Below, in pieces: positions 5,657-13,246 of a stretch of DNA of 13,371 nucleotides. The position numbers were made by a program, and so were the translations under genes. The notes beneath the pieces are model-generated. The model had not been told where the DNA came from. It worked only from the letters and a program-made list of their open reading frames with translations, and made no database searches. Each line of letters opens with the position of its first letter. Position 1 is the stretch's first letter. Source of the DNA: Clostridia bacterium (GTDB lineage Bacteria > Bacillota > DSM-521 > Neomoorellales > SLTJ01); NCBI GenBank assembly GCA_014360105.1, contig JACIYD010000009.1, positions 1 to 13,371 of the forward strand. The letters run 5' to 3'.

Positions 5657-7069
5657 ATGCCGGTTAAAGCACCGTCTCGCGGAACCGCCGATCCTTCTCC
5701 TCTGGCTAAGGAACCGGATGAACTGCTCAGGGAACTTTCCGCCGTCTTCAATTCGTCGCATGACGGCATCTATGTGGTCGACGGTAACGGCATTACCGTG
5801 CGCGTTAACCCGGCCTACGAGGCGATTACAGGCATCAAGGCCGACGAAGTACTCGGCGAGCACGTGAGTAATCTGGAAAGGCGCGGTTATTTCCTTCCCT
5901 CGGTGGCACTTGAAGTCCTCCGTTCCAGACGCCCTGTCACTCTGGTGCAGAGAAACCGTAATGGGAAGCTCGTGCTGACCACCAGTACCCCGGCGTTTGA
6001 CGAAAACGGCAACATCTTTCGTGTGGTCAGCAACATTCGTGATATTACGGAGCTGGCCCATCTCTATGAGGCGCTTGGGGGATCGCGCGCTTTACCGGAG
6101 AATGGTGCCGTGCCCGGGGAATCTCCGGGAGACGAGGTTATTGCCGAAAGCCCGGCCATGCGCCGGGTAGTGCATACGGCCGGCCGGTTAGCACAGGTTG
6201 ATAGTACGGTACTCCTGCTCGGCGAACCCGGCGTGGGCAAAGGTGTTATCGCCCGCTTGATTCACCGTTTGAGCCGCCGCAAGGATGCGCCGTTTATTAC
6301 CGTGAGTTGTGCGGCCATTCCGGAGCACCTTTTGGAGTCCGAGCTTTTTGGTTACGCACCCGGTGCGTTTACCGGCGCCCAGAGAGGCGGCAAGATGGGG
6401 CTGTTCGAAAGCGCAGATACGGGCACCATCTTCTTGGACGAGATAGGCGAATTACCCTTGAGCCTGCAGCCCAAACTGCTGCAAGTGCTGGAGTCACATG
6501 AGGTAACCCGCGTAGGCAGTAACCGCCCGAAGCCGATAGACGTACGCATCATCGCCGCCACCAACCGTAACCTGGAAGAGATGGTGATGGCAGGCAGTTT
6601 CCGCAAGGACCTCTACTATCGGCTTTGCGTGATTCCCCTGTTCATCCCTCCCCTCCGGGAGCGGCGGGACGATATCATTCCTTTGGTTCTGAAGTTCGTC
6701 GACCAGCACAATAAGCGGTACGGCACCAACAAGAGCGTGGCACCCGAGGTGCTGGATTTCTGCCTTGCCCATCCGTGGCCGGGAAACGTACGCGAGCTGA
6801 TGAACCTCATCGAAAGGCTTCTTGTCTTGAGCCCCTCGTCGGAAATAAGACTCGAAGACCTCCCGCCCGAGTACGCACATAGCACCTCTCCCTCCGGTGC
6901 GGACTCGGTCAACGTGGAATTGGCCTTCCCGCTTTCCCTGCGCGAAGTAATGGAGCGGGTAGAGAAATCAATTGTGAAGAAAGCGCTAAACCAGGCGGGA
7001 AGTATCAGAAGGGCCGCCCGTCTCTTAGGAGTAGATCCCTCGACGGTATGTCGTAAATTGCACGGCTGA
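5657..7069 (+). CDS. PAS-domain sigma-54-dependent transcriptional activator
   Basis: A 470-residue enhancer-binding protein. Residues 25-135 form one PAS domain (SHDGIYVVDGNGITVRVNPA, ITGIKADEVLGE, NIRDITE), probably the sensor. Residues 160-405 are the AAA+ module: Walker A GEPGVGKG (189-196), the sigma-54-contacting loop GAFTGA (236-241) intact, Walker B TIFLDE (257-262), NRNLEEMV and PPLRERRDDI with the arginine fingers. Residues 430-470 are a Fis-type helix-turn-helix ending STVCRKLHG. No receiver domain is present, so control is by ligand or redox sensing rather than by a histidine kinase; PAS cofactor unknown. ATG 5657 has GAGGTG 7 bases upstream. It is the only plus-strand gene and is divergent from the ferredoxin operon, whose promoter has the matching -24/-12 elements. 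It is therefore the likely switch for that operon, and less clearly for the Mo enzyme or the TRAP genes. Confidence 0.96.
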   Translation: MPVKAPSRGTADPSPLAKEPDELLRELSAVFNSSHDGIYVVDGNGITVRVNPAYEAITGIKADEVLGEHVSNLERRGYFLPSVALEVLRSRRPVTLVQRNRNGKLVLTTSTPAFDENGNIFRVVSNIRDITELAHLYEALGGSRALPENGAVPGESPGDEVIAESPAMRRVVHTAGRLAQVDSTVLLLGEPGVGKGVIARLIHRLSRRKDAPFITVSCAAIPEHLLESELFGYAPGAFTGAQRGGKMGLFESADTGTIFLDEIGELPLSLQPKLLQVLESHEVTRVGSNRPKPIDVRIIAATNRNLEEMVMAGSFRKDLYYRLCVIPLFIPPLRERRDDIIPLVLKFVDQHNKRYGTNKSVAPEVLDFCLAHPWPGNVRELMNLIERLLVLSPSSEIRLEDLPPEYAHSTSPSGADSVNVELAFPLSLREVMERVEKSIVKKALNQAGSIRRAARLLGVDPSTVCRKLHG

Positions 7070-7086
7070 GAAACGCTGTGCCTCGC

Positions 7087-7142
7087 TCCTCGGCTGCGGC
7101 GGCGCTCTCCGAGGCCTTACCCCTCCGCCAGCCGCCCTTTTT
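7087..7142 (+). terminator. Probable intrinsic terminator of the activator gene
   Basis: GGCTGCGGCGG (7092-7102) can pair with CCGCCAGCC (7125-7133) with a two-base bulge, followed by GCCC and five T (7138-7142). An alternative smaller stem, CCTCGG with CCGAGG, competes in the same stretch. Confidence 0.5.
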
Positions 7143-7150
7143 ACCACGCC

Positions 7151-7176
7151 AAAAAAATCCCGCCTGCACCGGCGGG
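7151..7176 (-). terminator. Intrinsic terminator of the molybdopterin oxidoreductase gene
   Basis: On the minus strand a stem CCCGCC/GGCGGG with a 6-base loop is followed by AT-rich sequence with seven consecutive T (7157-7151). It begins 24 bases after the stop codon. On the plus strand the same hairpin is followed by TTTTT a few bases later (7185-7189), so it could act weakly in both directions between these convergent genes. Confidence 0.85.
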
Positions 7177-7199
7177 AACCCTAATTTTTCCAAAAAACC

Positions 7200-9254
7200 T
7201 TAAACCGCTTTCACCCGGCACAAGACCGCCTTGAAATCGGGATAGGCGGTGACAGGATCAATCCCCTCCAGGTCGGTCAGGAGGTTGACGTTGGCCTCGG
7301 CCCAGCCGTGGGGTACACTCACCACGCCGGGGGTAATCTTTGGTGTGGTGCGCAGGCGAAGCATGACGGCGTCGTTTTTGGTCTCCAGCCGCACCCGGTC
7401 CCCGTCTTTGAGGCCGTAGCGGGCAGCAGTCTCGGGATGCATCTCCGCCAGGGGTTCGGGCTCAAGGGCCTTTAAGGAAGCCAGCCCCCGCAGTTGGGTA
7501 TGGGTGTAAGCCTGGGAACGTGCGCCGCTAATAAGGATGAGCGGGTATTCCCGGTAGAGCTCCGGGGTATTGACGGGGCTTTGGGCCGGCTCCAGATAGG
7601 ACGGCAAAGGGTCGTAGCCGTGCTCTTCTAAGGTTTTTGAGTAGAGTTCGACCTTGCCGCTGGGTGTGGCGAGCTTTTTCTTTTCGTACGAGTAGTATTC
7701 CTTTTCGCCGTAGTAAATCCCTTGGGGGCTTGCTTTTAGTCTTTCCTTGAAATCCCCTTCGCCTAAGAGGGCATCGAGCACTTCTTCTTCGGTTTGCCAG
7801 GGGAAGTACTGGCCAAGGCCGAGGCGGCGGGCAAGTTCGGACCAAATCCACCAGTCGGGCCGGGATTCTCCCAGGGGTTCGACGACTTTCTGGTGGATTT
7901 GGGCAAAGGGCAGACCGTGTACCACACCGTAGACGTAGGAGATCCCTCCCTTTTCCAAGAAGGTGCAGGCAGGCAGCACCACTTGGGCCAGCTCCGCCGT
8001 TTCGGTAAAGAAGGGATCGAACACGGCCAAAAAGTCAAGGCTGGCAAAAGCTTGTTTGAAAAGACCTGCCGCGGGGAAAGAGACCACGGGGTTAGCGGCG
8101 GTGACCAGGGCCGCCTTGATGGGGTAGGGTTTTCCTTCCAAGACGGCCCGAGGGAAGAGGGTGGCAATGCCGTAAGGGGACTTGCGCCCCCAGAGGCTGC
8201 TGAAGATGGGGTATTCCTCCGCTCCCAAAGGGGGCTCCCGGTCGGGTAGGCTTAAGTTGCCTAGGGGGATGCGGGGAATAGTCACCCAGCTCCCCGGGCG
8301 GGCGAAGTTGCCGGTGACGGCCTGTAAAAGGGCAAGGGCGCGGGAGTTCTGGAAGCCGTTACGGTGCTGGTCGAGGCTGTTTACCCCCTGGATGATGCAG
8401 GACGGGCCGTTTTGGGCAAACAGGCGCGCCGCCTTTTCGATGCTTTCCGCCGGGACCCAGGTGATTTCTTGCGCCCAGGCCGGGGTGTAGGGTTTGACGT
8501 GCTCCACCAGGCTCTCAAAGCCCACGGTGTAGTTGTTGACAAAGTCTTGGTCGATGAGGTTTTCTTTGATGATAACGTTGAGCATGGCCAGGGCAAGGGC
8601 AGCGTCGGTGCCGGGCCGAAGGGCGAGGTGCAAGACCGCCCTTTCGGCCAGGGGAATGAGCCTGGGGTCGATGACGATGAGGGCCAGTTCTTCTTTTTCT
8701 AGCTTTTCCCAGATGAGCCTTCCCAGCATGCCCTTGGCGCCGTCCGGGTTATGGCCCCAGAGGACGATGGTGCGGGCGTTTCTCGGGTCCTCCAGAGGGT
8801 AGCGGCCGAAAGTGAGCTGGCGGGCCAGGATCCTCGCCCGGTAGCAGATGTTTTCCACCGAAAGAAGATTGGGGGTGCCGAAGGCGCCTTTAAAGCGCCG
8901 GGCGAAGCTTGCCACCTCGAGGTTTTCCACCCCTACCGAGCCGCAGAAGATGGCCAAAGATCTGGCACCGTATTTATCCTTGATTTCGGCCAGGCGCGCC
9001 GCACAGTAATTAAGGGCATCTTCCCAGCTCACCTCTTGCCAGCGGCCGGCGATTTTGCGCCTGGGGGCGAGGAGGCGGTTGGGAGCATAAAGATAATCCG
9101 GCAGGGCTTCACCCCGCGGGCAGATATAGCCCCAGCTCACCGGGTGCTCCGGCAGGCCTTCTACTTTTACCAGGCGGCCGTCTTCCAGATGGGCCTTGAT
9201 GCCGCAGTCCCAGACGCAGAGCATGCAGTCGCTGATGACGGTTCTGGTAGCCAT
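7200..9254 (-). CDS. Molybdopterin (Mo/W-bis-MGD) oxidoreductase, acetylene hydratase-like clade
   Basis: A 684-residue cytoplasmic enzyme of the DMSO-reductase superfamily; there is no twin-arginine signal. The N-terminal 4Fe-4S ligands are Cys10, Cys13, Cys17 and Cys45 (CMLCVWDC and YICPRG). Cys137 in SVENICYRAR is the likely metal ligand. VLWGHNPDGAKG (165-175), VIDPR (194-198) and the C-terminal pterin-dinucleotide domain (about 568-680; YPLILISGAR, GLKDGDRVRLET) complete the fold. Several stretches recall Pelobacter acetylene hydratase from memory (ATPSGKVELYS, GYDPLP, FPW), and Cys137 aligns with that enzyme's tungsten ligand, but the Asp next to the second cluster Cys there is Val14 here. 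Hydration of acetylene is therefore unlikely; a dehydrogenase or reductase on an organic substrate is the better guess. ATG 9254 has GGAGGAGGAG upstream. It stands alone, with its own terminator; no small iron-sulfur or membrane subunit is next to it. Confidence 0.93.
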   Translation of the reverse strand: MATRTVISDCMLCVWDCGIKAHLEDGRLVKVEGLPEHPVSWGYICPRGEALPDYLYAPNRLLAPRRKIAGRWQEVSWEDALNYCAARLAEIKDKYGARSLAIFCGSVGVENLEVASFARRFKGAFGTPNLLSVENICYRARILARQLTFGRYPLEDPRNARTIVLWGHNPDGAKGMLGRLIWEKLEKEELALIVIDPRLIPLAERAVLHLALRPGTDAALALAMLNVIIKENLIDQDFVNNYTVGFESLVEHVKPYTPAWAQEITWVPAESIEKAARLFAQNGPSCIIQGVNSLDQHRNGFQNSRALALLQAVTGNFARPGSWVTIPRIPLGNLSLPDREPPLGAEEYPIFSSLWGRKSPYGIATLFPRAVLEGKPYPIKAALVTAANPVVSFPAAGLFKQAFASLDFLAVFDPFFTETAELAQVVLPACTFLEKGGISYVYGVVHGLPFAQIHQKVVEPLGESRPDWWIWSELARRLGLGQYFPWQTEEEVLDALLGEGDFKERLKASPQGIYYGEKEYYSYEKKKLATPSGKVELYSKTLEEHGYDPLPSYLEPAQSPVNTPELYREYPLILISGARSQAYTHTQLRGLASLKALEPEPLAEMHPETAARYGLKDGDRVRLETKNDAVMLRLRTTPKITPGVVSVPHGWAEANVNLLTDLEGIDPVTAYPDFKAVLCRVKAV

Positions 9255-9320
9255 GGGTGCTCCTCCTCCAAGGGTTTCACCGAGAGTGTGGTAATCTACT
9301 CTATCACAACCGCTGGCAGA

Positions 9321-9335
9321 CGAAGGTTACCTTCG
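9321..9335. promoter_or_regulatory. Perfect 15-bp palindrome upstream of the Mo enzyme gene
   Basis: CGAAGGT-T-ACCTTCG, 67 bases before the Mo enzyme start and 112 bases after the rlmH stop. The symmetry and position fit a repressor or activator operator; as RNA it would form only a 5-bp stem. No clear -35/-10 or -24/-12 promoter is visible beside it. Confidence 0.4.
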
Positions 9336-9446
9336 CAACGCAACAAAGGAAGCCGGCACTACGGATAATCCAGGGAGGATAGCCTACCAAAGGCTCTCCA
9401 CCACCACGATCCCACCTCCGCGCCAGCCCGGCACGAGTTTCTGACG

Positions 9447-9926
9447 CTAGTAGTGGTAGGGCTCTCCTCGGTTTATCTTGAAGGCGCGATAGAGCTGTTC
9501 CAGGAGAATCAGGCAGGCCATTTCGTGCGTGAAGGTCAAGCGTGAAAGCGACAGGCGGAAATCCGCCCGGTCGAGGACCTCCGAGGCCAGGCCCCGCGCA
9601 CCACCGATAACGAAAACCACCCGGCCAACGCCCTTGGCCGCCAGGTCGTTCAACCAGTGGGCCAGTTGTGGGGAATCGAGCATCTCTCCCCGTTCGTCCA
9701 GCGCTATGCCGTAAGCACCTTGACCCAGGTGACGCAGAACCGCCCTCGCTTCTCTTGCTTTCGCCGCCTCCACCTCGGCGCGATCTACGCCAGGGGGAAT
9801 CCGAGCCGTCGGCACCTCGCTCAGGGTCAGCGGCACGTAACGCCGCAGACGCCGCACATAGTCGGCTATGCCCTCTTTGAGATAGGGTTCTCGTACCGCT
9901 CCCACGGTAATCACCTCGATGAGCAA
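9447..9926 (-). CDS. rlmH: 23S rRNA (pseudouridine1915-N3)-methyltransferase RlmH
   Basis: A 159-residue SPOUT-class methyltransferase, the usual length, that methylates pseudouridine 1915 in helix 69 of 23S rRNA on the 70S ribosome using SAM. The diagnostic C-terminal half is intact: VVFVIGGARGL (103-113) builds the knotted SAM site, LSLSRLTFTHEMACLILLEQ (126-145) follows, and the protein ends YRAFKINRGEPYHY. The start is TTG 9924-9926, giving MLIEVITVG as in other members, with AGGAGG 8 bases upstream (9935-9940). It is a single housekeeping gene with no functional tie to its neighbours; 247 bases separate it from the TRAP operon. Identification is firm. Confidence 0.98.
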   Translation of the reverse strand: MLIEVITVGAVREPYLKEGIADYVRRLRRYVPLTLSEVPTARIPPGVDRAEVEAAKAREARAVLRHLGQGAYGIALDERGEMLDSPQLAHWLNDLAAKGVGRVVFVIGGARGLASEVLDRADFRLSLSRLTFTHEMACLILLEQLYRAFKINRGEPYHY

Positions 9927-9934
9927 GAACCGAC

Positions 9935-9940
9935 CCTCCT
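9935..9940 (-). promoter_or_regulatory. Ribosome binding site supporting the rlmH TTG start
   Basis: AGGAGG on the minus strand, 8 bases before TTG 9926. There is no ATG at the expected N-terminus, so this site decides the start. Confidence 0.75.
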
Positions 9941-10125
9941 GCCGCTATTGGGCCCCCTTCCTTCGGCCCCGATGAGGCATTCCCGGCACGGCCGCCCGAA
10001 GGCTTCTCACGGTACCCTGTGCGGCAAACCTCGGCAAACGGCCTGGCCAAATCTAGGCCCCATCTTACCACGGCAAGGCCGGGCTCAACAACCCGTACGG
10101 GCGCCCATCCGAGGCTCGTGACGGT

Positions 10126-10155
10126 GTAAGGGGTAGCCTTTTGGGCACCCCTTAC
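10126..10155 (-). terminator. Stem-loop after the TRAP operon, no U-tract
   Basis: Perfect 9-bp arms GTAAGGGGT (10126-10134) and ACCCCTTAC (10147-10155) with an inner GCC/GGC pairing, 18 bases after the dctM stop. No T-run follows on the minus strand. It is probably a 3'-end stabilising or factor-dependent terminator for dctPQM. Confidence 0.55.
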
Positions 10156-10173
10156 GATAGCCATGCGAGCTTT

Positions 10174-11481
10174 TCAGCGCATCATATTCGGTAATAAGGT
10201 CGCGATCTGAGGCACGGCAATAAGAATGGCGCAGCCGACCACAATGGCAATGATGAAGGGCCAGATGCCCCGGAAGATTTCCTCCAAAGGCACATCTTTG
10301 GCCAGACCCTTTACCACATAAACGTTCATCCCGACAGGGGGTGTAATCACGCCGAGGATGGTAACCATGACGATAATGACACCAAACCAAATGGGGTCAT
10401 AACCCAGGGCATCTACGGCCACCGGGTAGAAGATGGGGATGGTGAGCAAGATCATGGCAATAGCATCGATAAAGCAACCGAGCACGAGGTGCACGGCGAT
10501 GATGATTCCCATGATCGCCCAGGGCGGCAGCGGCAGGCCGCCTACCCACTGGCCCAGTTCGAACGGGATGCGGCTGATCGCAAAGAAGCGGCCGAAGATG
10601 ATGGCCCCCGCCACCAGGAACATGATCATGGCCGCCGTGCGCGTGGTATCGAGCAAAGAGGCACGAAAGCCCTCCCAGGTCATCGACCGCTCCAGCAAGG
10701 CTACGGCCAGCACCCCGGCGGCACCGACCGCACCCGCCTCGGTAGGGGTGAACCAGCCCGCAAAAAGACCGCCGATGGAGAGAGCAAAGACGATCAAGAC
10801 TTCTGTTGAGCCCCGGCCCAGCGAGGCCAGCACCTCGCCGAAGGAAGCACGCGCTGCGGGCGGGCCCAGAGCAGGGTTACGGGCCACTATGATCCATGTG
10901 GCAATCATATACAGGATGCAGAGAAGCATACCCGGCAGAATACCCGCCACCAGGAGCTTACCGATAGACTGCTCCGTGGCGATACCGTAAATGACAAAAA
11001 TTACGCTCGGCGGAATCATGATACCCAGGCCGCCGCTGGCGGCCACACTGGCGGTCGCCAGCGAGGGATGGTAACCGTACTTGCGCATCTCCGGAATGGC
11101 AATGGCGCCGATGGTGGCCGTAGTGGCCGTACTCGAACCGCACACGGCCCCCAGAATGGCACCGGCCACTTCGCTCGCCATGGCCAACCCCCCGGGAAGA
11201 TGCCCCACCGCCTTATGGGCAAAATGGTAAAGCCGGCCGGCGATGCCGCAGTGGTAGGCAATAAAACCCATCCAGATAAACATGGGGATTACGCTTAAGG
11301 AATAGGAGGAGAAGGTGCCGAAGAAATCGTTGGCCATCATGCGCAGGGCCGCTTCCGGCGAAACCAGGTAGCTGTAGCCGGCAAAGCCTACCAGGGCCAT
11401 GGCAATACCGATGGGAATGCGCAAGAGGAGGAGCACGACGAAGACCAGGGTGCCGACGATACCGGCCAGCAGCGGGCTCAT
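10174..11481 (-). CDS. dctM: TRAP transporter large permease subunit DctM
   Basis: A 435-residue, highly hydrophobic protein with about a dozen membrane segments, the normal length for DctM. It is the ion-coupled channel-forming part of a tripartite ATP-independent periplasmic transporter in the cytoplasmic membrane. Family landmarks are visible: VCGSSTATTATIGAIAIPEM (113-132), GGLGIMIPPSV (150-160), the segment GWFTPTEAGAVGA (242-254) and GVITPPVGMNVYVVKG (377-392). The ATG overlaps the dctQ stop by four bases (ATGA, 11478-11481), which indicates translational coupling and matches the one-to-one QM complex. Substrate cannot be told from this subunit; the binding protein sets it. The name dctM is used in the family sense and does not imply C4-dicarboxylates. 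Confidence 0.97.
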   Translation of the reverse strand: MSPLLAGIVGTLVFVVLLLLRIPIGIAMALVGFAGYSYLVSPEAALRMMANDFFGTFSSYSLSVIPMFIWMGFIAYHCGIAGRLYHFAHKAVGHLPGGLAMASEVAGAILGAVCGSSTATTATIGAIAIPEMRKYGYHPSLATASVAASGGLGIMIPPSVIFVIYGIATEQSIGKLLVAGILPGMLLCILYMIATWIIVARNPALGPPAARASFGEVLASLGRGSTEVLIVFALSIGGLFAGWFTPTEAGAVGAAGVLAVALLERSMTWEGFRASLLDTTRTAAMIMFLVAGAIIFGRFFAISRIPFELGQWVGGLPLPPWAIMGIIIAVHLVLGCFIDAIAMILLTIPIFYPVAVDALGYDPIWFGVIIVMVTILGVITPPVGMNVYVVKGLAKDVPLEEIFRGIWPFIIAIVVGCAILIAVPQIATLLPNMMR

Positions 11482-11963
11482 TTCTTCGCCACCTTTCTTA
11501 TGGGCTCACGCAGACCGGTGAAGACGATCAGGCAGAAGACGAGAAAGCCGAAGGCAATCAGATAAATGAAGGGGTAAAAGGGCACCTGCGTGGTCATTGC
11601 CACCTCGCCGCTGCGGACCATGCTTGTGGCATAGCGGCCGATCTCCCACGCGGCAAAAGCAAGAAAGGCAACGCTCACTGCGCCGCCACAAAAGACGACC
11701 ACCGCCTGGGCACGGGGTGCCAGCTTGTCTACCAGAAAGGTCACGGCAATATGGCCGTCCTGCACGGCGCACTGGGCGAGGGCCAGGCCGATGGCCAGAG
11801 CGGTGAGAAAACCCACCCATTCGTAGGTGCCCTGGATGGGCCGCCCCAAGAGACGCAAAATGATATTGCCCACCACAAGCAGCATCGTAGCTACCAGGGC
11901 CCACCCTGCTACTCGATCCAGATTTCGACTAAGCCCTTGTACCAGTCGCGCGAACGCCTCCAT
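11478..11963 (-). CDS. dctQ: TRAP transporter small permease subunit DctQ
   Basis: A 161-residue membrane protein with four predicted helices (about 18-38, 48-68, 86-107 and 130-151), the standard DctQ layout. Family features include the VGNIILRLLGRPIQGTYEWV stretch (31-50) and GHIAVTFLVDKL after helix 2. It pairs with DctM in the transporter. I start it at ATG 11961-11963 because GGGAGG lies 10 bases upstream and the sequence MEAFARLVQGLSRNLDRVAG fits the amphipathic N-terminus; the frame is open for 28 more codons but these are Arg/Gly-rich and lie inside an intercistronic hairpin region. It follows dctP by 91 bases and overlaps dctM by four. Confidence 0.94.
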   Translation of the reverse strand: MEAFARLVQGLSRNLDRVAGWALVATMLLVVGNIILRLLGRPIQGTYEWVGFLTALAIGLALAQCAVQDGHIAVTFLVDKLAPRAQAVVVFCGGAVSVAFLAFAAWEIGRYATSMVRSGEVAMTTQVPFYPFIYLIAFGFLVFCLIVFTGLREPIRKVAKK

Positions 11964-11976
11964 CGTTTTCCTACCT

Positions 11977-12025
11977 CCCTGCCGCGCCGCAGCGGGCAGG
12001 GGCCGCCCCCTCCAAGAGGACGGCC
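11977..12025 (-). other. Two tandem intercistronic hairpins between dctP and dctQ
   Basis: First stem: CCCTGCC (11977-11983) with GGCAGGG (11995-12001); its arm overlaps the GGGAGG ribosome site of dctQ. Second stem: GGCCG (12001-12005) with CGGCC (12021-12025), inner CCTC-CAA-GAGG. Neither has a U-tract. A stem-loop at this point is known from dctPQM operons, where it is thought to let the binding protein be made in excess over the permease; that role is inferred here. Confidence 0.6.
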
Positions 12026-12054
12026 TCCCGCACCGTGCGCCGCTCAACCATTGG

Positions 12055-13149
12055 CTATTTGTATTCCGCGTTATACTTGGCGGCCAGATCCTGAATGGTC
12101 TTCATGATTTCCTGACCTGGCAAGCCCTTGCTGTTGAGCGTCGCCGTATATTCATCCAGCATGGTTTGCAGGCGGCCCAGCCAGACCTTTTGCTCCTCCG
12201 CGGAGAGCGTCAGGACCTCTACCGGCTTCTTCTCCTGTACCCACTTCATACCCGACTCGTTAATGGCATCCCAGAGACCGGCGACTTTTTCCTCGTACAA
12301 CTTGTCCGTGACCTCGGTAATGGCGTTCTGCACCTCGGGCGACAGGGAGTTCCATTTCGCCTGGTTCATCACCATGAAAAACACCTGGTTATAGAGGAAA
12401 GGTGTTTCCGTCACGTAGTTGGTAACCTCGCCCAGGCGGAAGCCTTTAAGTACCTCCACCGGACCCAGGCACCCTTTGATCACGCCGCGGGACTGGGCCT
12501 CGTACATTTCCGACATGGGCATGGCCACCGGCGTGGCTCCCAGCAGTTCCAGGGCTTTAACCCGCGGGCCGGCGGTCACCCCGACTTCTACACCCTTTAG
12601 GTCCTGGAGCGTGCGCACCGGCGCCTTCATCATGAGCGCGCCCGGACCCGTGGCAAACACCATTAGATGCTTTGTATCTTGGAGCTCCTTGGGATTAAGC
12701 TGCTTCGCCGTCTCCCAGGCGACCTTGCTCGCCACTTTGGCGCTGTTGTAAGTAATGCCAGGGATCATCAGCGCCTCCATGACCGGGAAGCGGCCGGCCG
12801 TATAGCCGTAGCACGACATGCCGATGTCGGCTACACCCTGGACCACGCCATCGTAGATGGCCGCTGCCTTGAGCAGGGTCTCGCCGGGATAGCTGGTCAC
12901 CTTTACCTGCCCGTTAGTTGCCTTTTCCACTGCCGCAACCCAGGCCGGCACCACCTCGGTTTCGATCCAGTGCGAACTCGGCCAGAAATGAGCCAGTTTT
13001 AGCTCGACGACCTTGAGTGCTTCTGTTTTTCCCTGCGTGCCGGGAGAAGGGCTCGGCTGGCCACAGCCTGCCAATAAAAGCCCCGCCACGAGGCACAACA
13101 CCAGGAGGGCGGCCGCCTTCCTGCCCTTCGTCCGCATCTGATACGACAT
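12055..13149 (-). CDS. dctP: TRAP transporter substrate-binding lipoprotein DctP
   Basis: A 364-residue extracytoplasmic binding protein. The N-terminus is a lipoprotein signal: basic MSYQMRTKGRK, a hydrophobic stretch, then LLLAGC with the lipid-bearing Cys29 and a Ser/Pro/Gly linker, so it is anchored on the outer face of the membrane as expected for a Firmicute. The DctP fold follows from KVVELKLAHFWP (46-57), with GVVQGVADIGM (101-111), GYTAGRFPVMEAL (115-127), LGATPVAMPMSEMYEAQSRG (203-222) and the GVIKGCLGP turn. In most relatives an Arg in a KxR(V/T)P motif before the LGATP segment binds the substrate carboxylate; here that stretch is VEVGVTAGPR, with Gly190 at the place and an Arg six residues on. 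ATG 13149 has AGGAGG 9 bases upstream. First gene of dctPQM. Substrate unknown. Confidence 0.96.
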   Translation of the reverse strand: MSYQMRTKGRKAAALLVLCLVAGLLLAGCGQPSPSPGTQGKTEALKVVELKLAHFWPSSHWIETEVVPAWVAAVEKATNGQVKVTSYPGETLLKAAAIYDGVVQGVADIGMSCYGYTAGRFPVMEALMIPGITYNSAKVASKVAWETAKQLNPKELQDTKHLMVFATGPGALMMKAPVRTLQDLKGVEVGVTAGPRVKALELLGATPVAMPMSEMYEAQSRGVIKGCLGPVEVLKGFRLGEVTNYVTETPFLYNQVFFMVMNQAKWNSLSPEVQNAITEVTDKLYEEKVAGLWDAINESGMKWVQEKKPVEVLTLSAEEQKVWLGRLQTMLDEYTATLNSKGLPGQEIMKTIQDLAAKYNAEYK

Positions 13150-13246
13150 TACTGGGCTCCTCCTTCCTCAACGGCGAAGTAAACGCGTTCCCTTTTGCTT
13201 CCCGGCTTAGCGGCAGGCCCTACCCAAGCCAACGACGCCAATCGTT

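Noticed and set aside
7200..9254. Annotation as acetylene hydratase or formate dehydrogenase
   Set aside because: The catalytic Asp of acetylene hydratase is Val, and there is no selenocysteine-type or FDH-specific His-Arg context at Cys137; a general oxidoreductase call is all the sequence supports.
9304..10164. 286-residue minus-strand open frame overlapping rlmH
   Set aside because: Same strand, different frame from rlmH, which is unmistakable; the translation is Gly/Arg-rich noise and covers the dctM hairpin.
11827..12600. 257-residue plus-strand open frame
   Set aside because: Antisense to dctQ and dctP, with no domain; a composition effect.
13217..13232. GG-N10-GC pattern upstream of dctP resembling a sigma-54 promoter
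   Set aside because: The minus strand has AGGGC instead of TTGCW at -12 and lacks the CACG part; the spacing alone is too common in GC-rich DNA.
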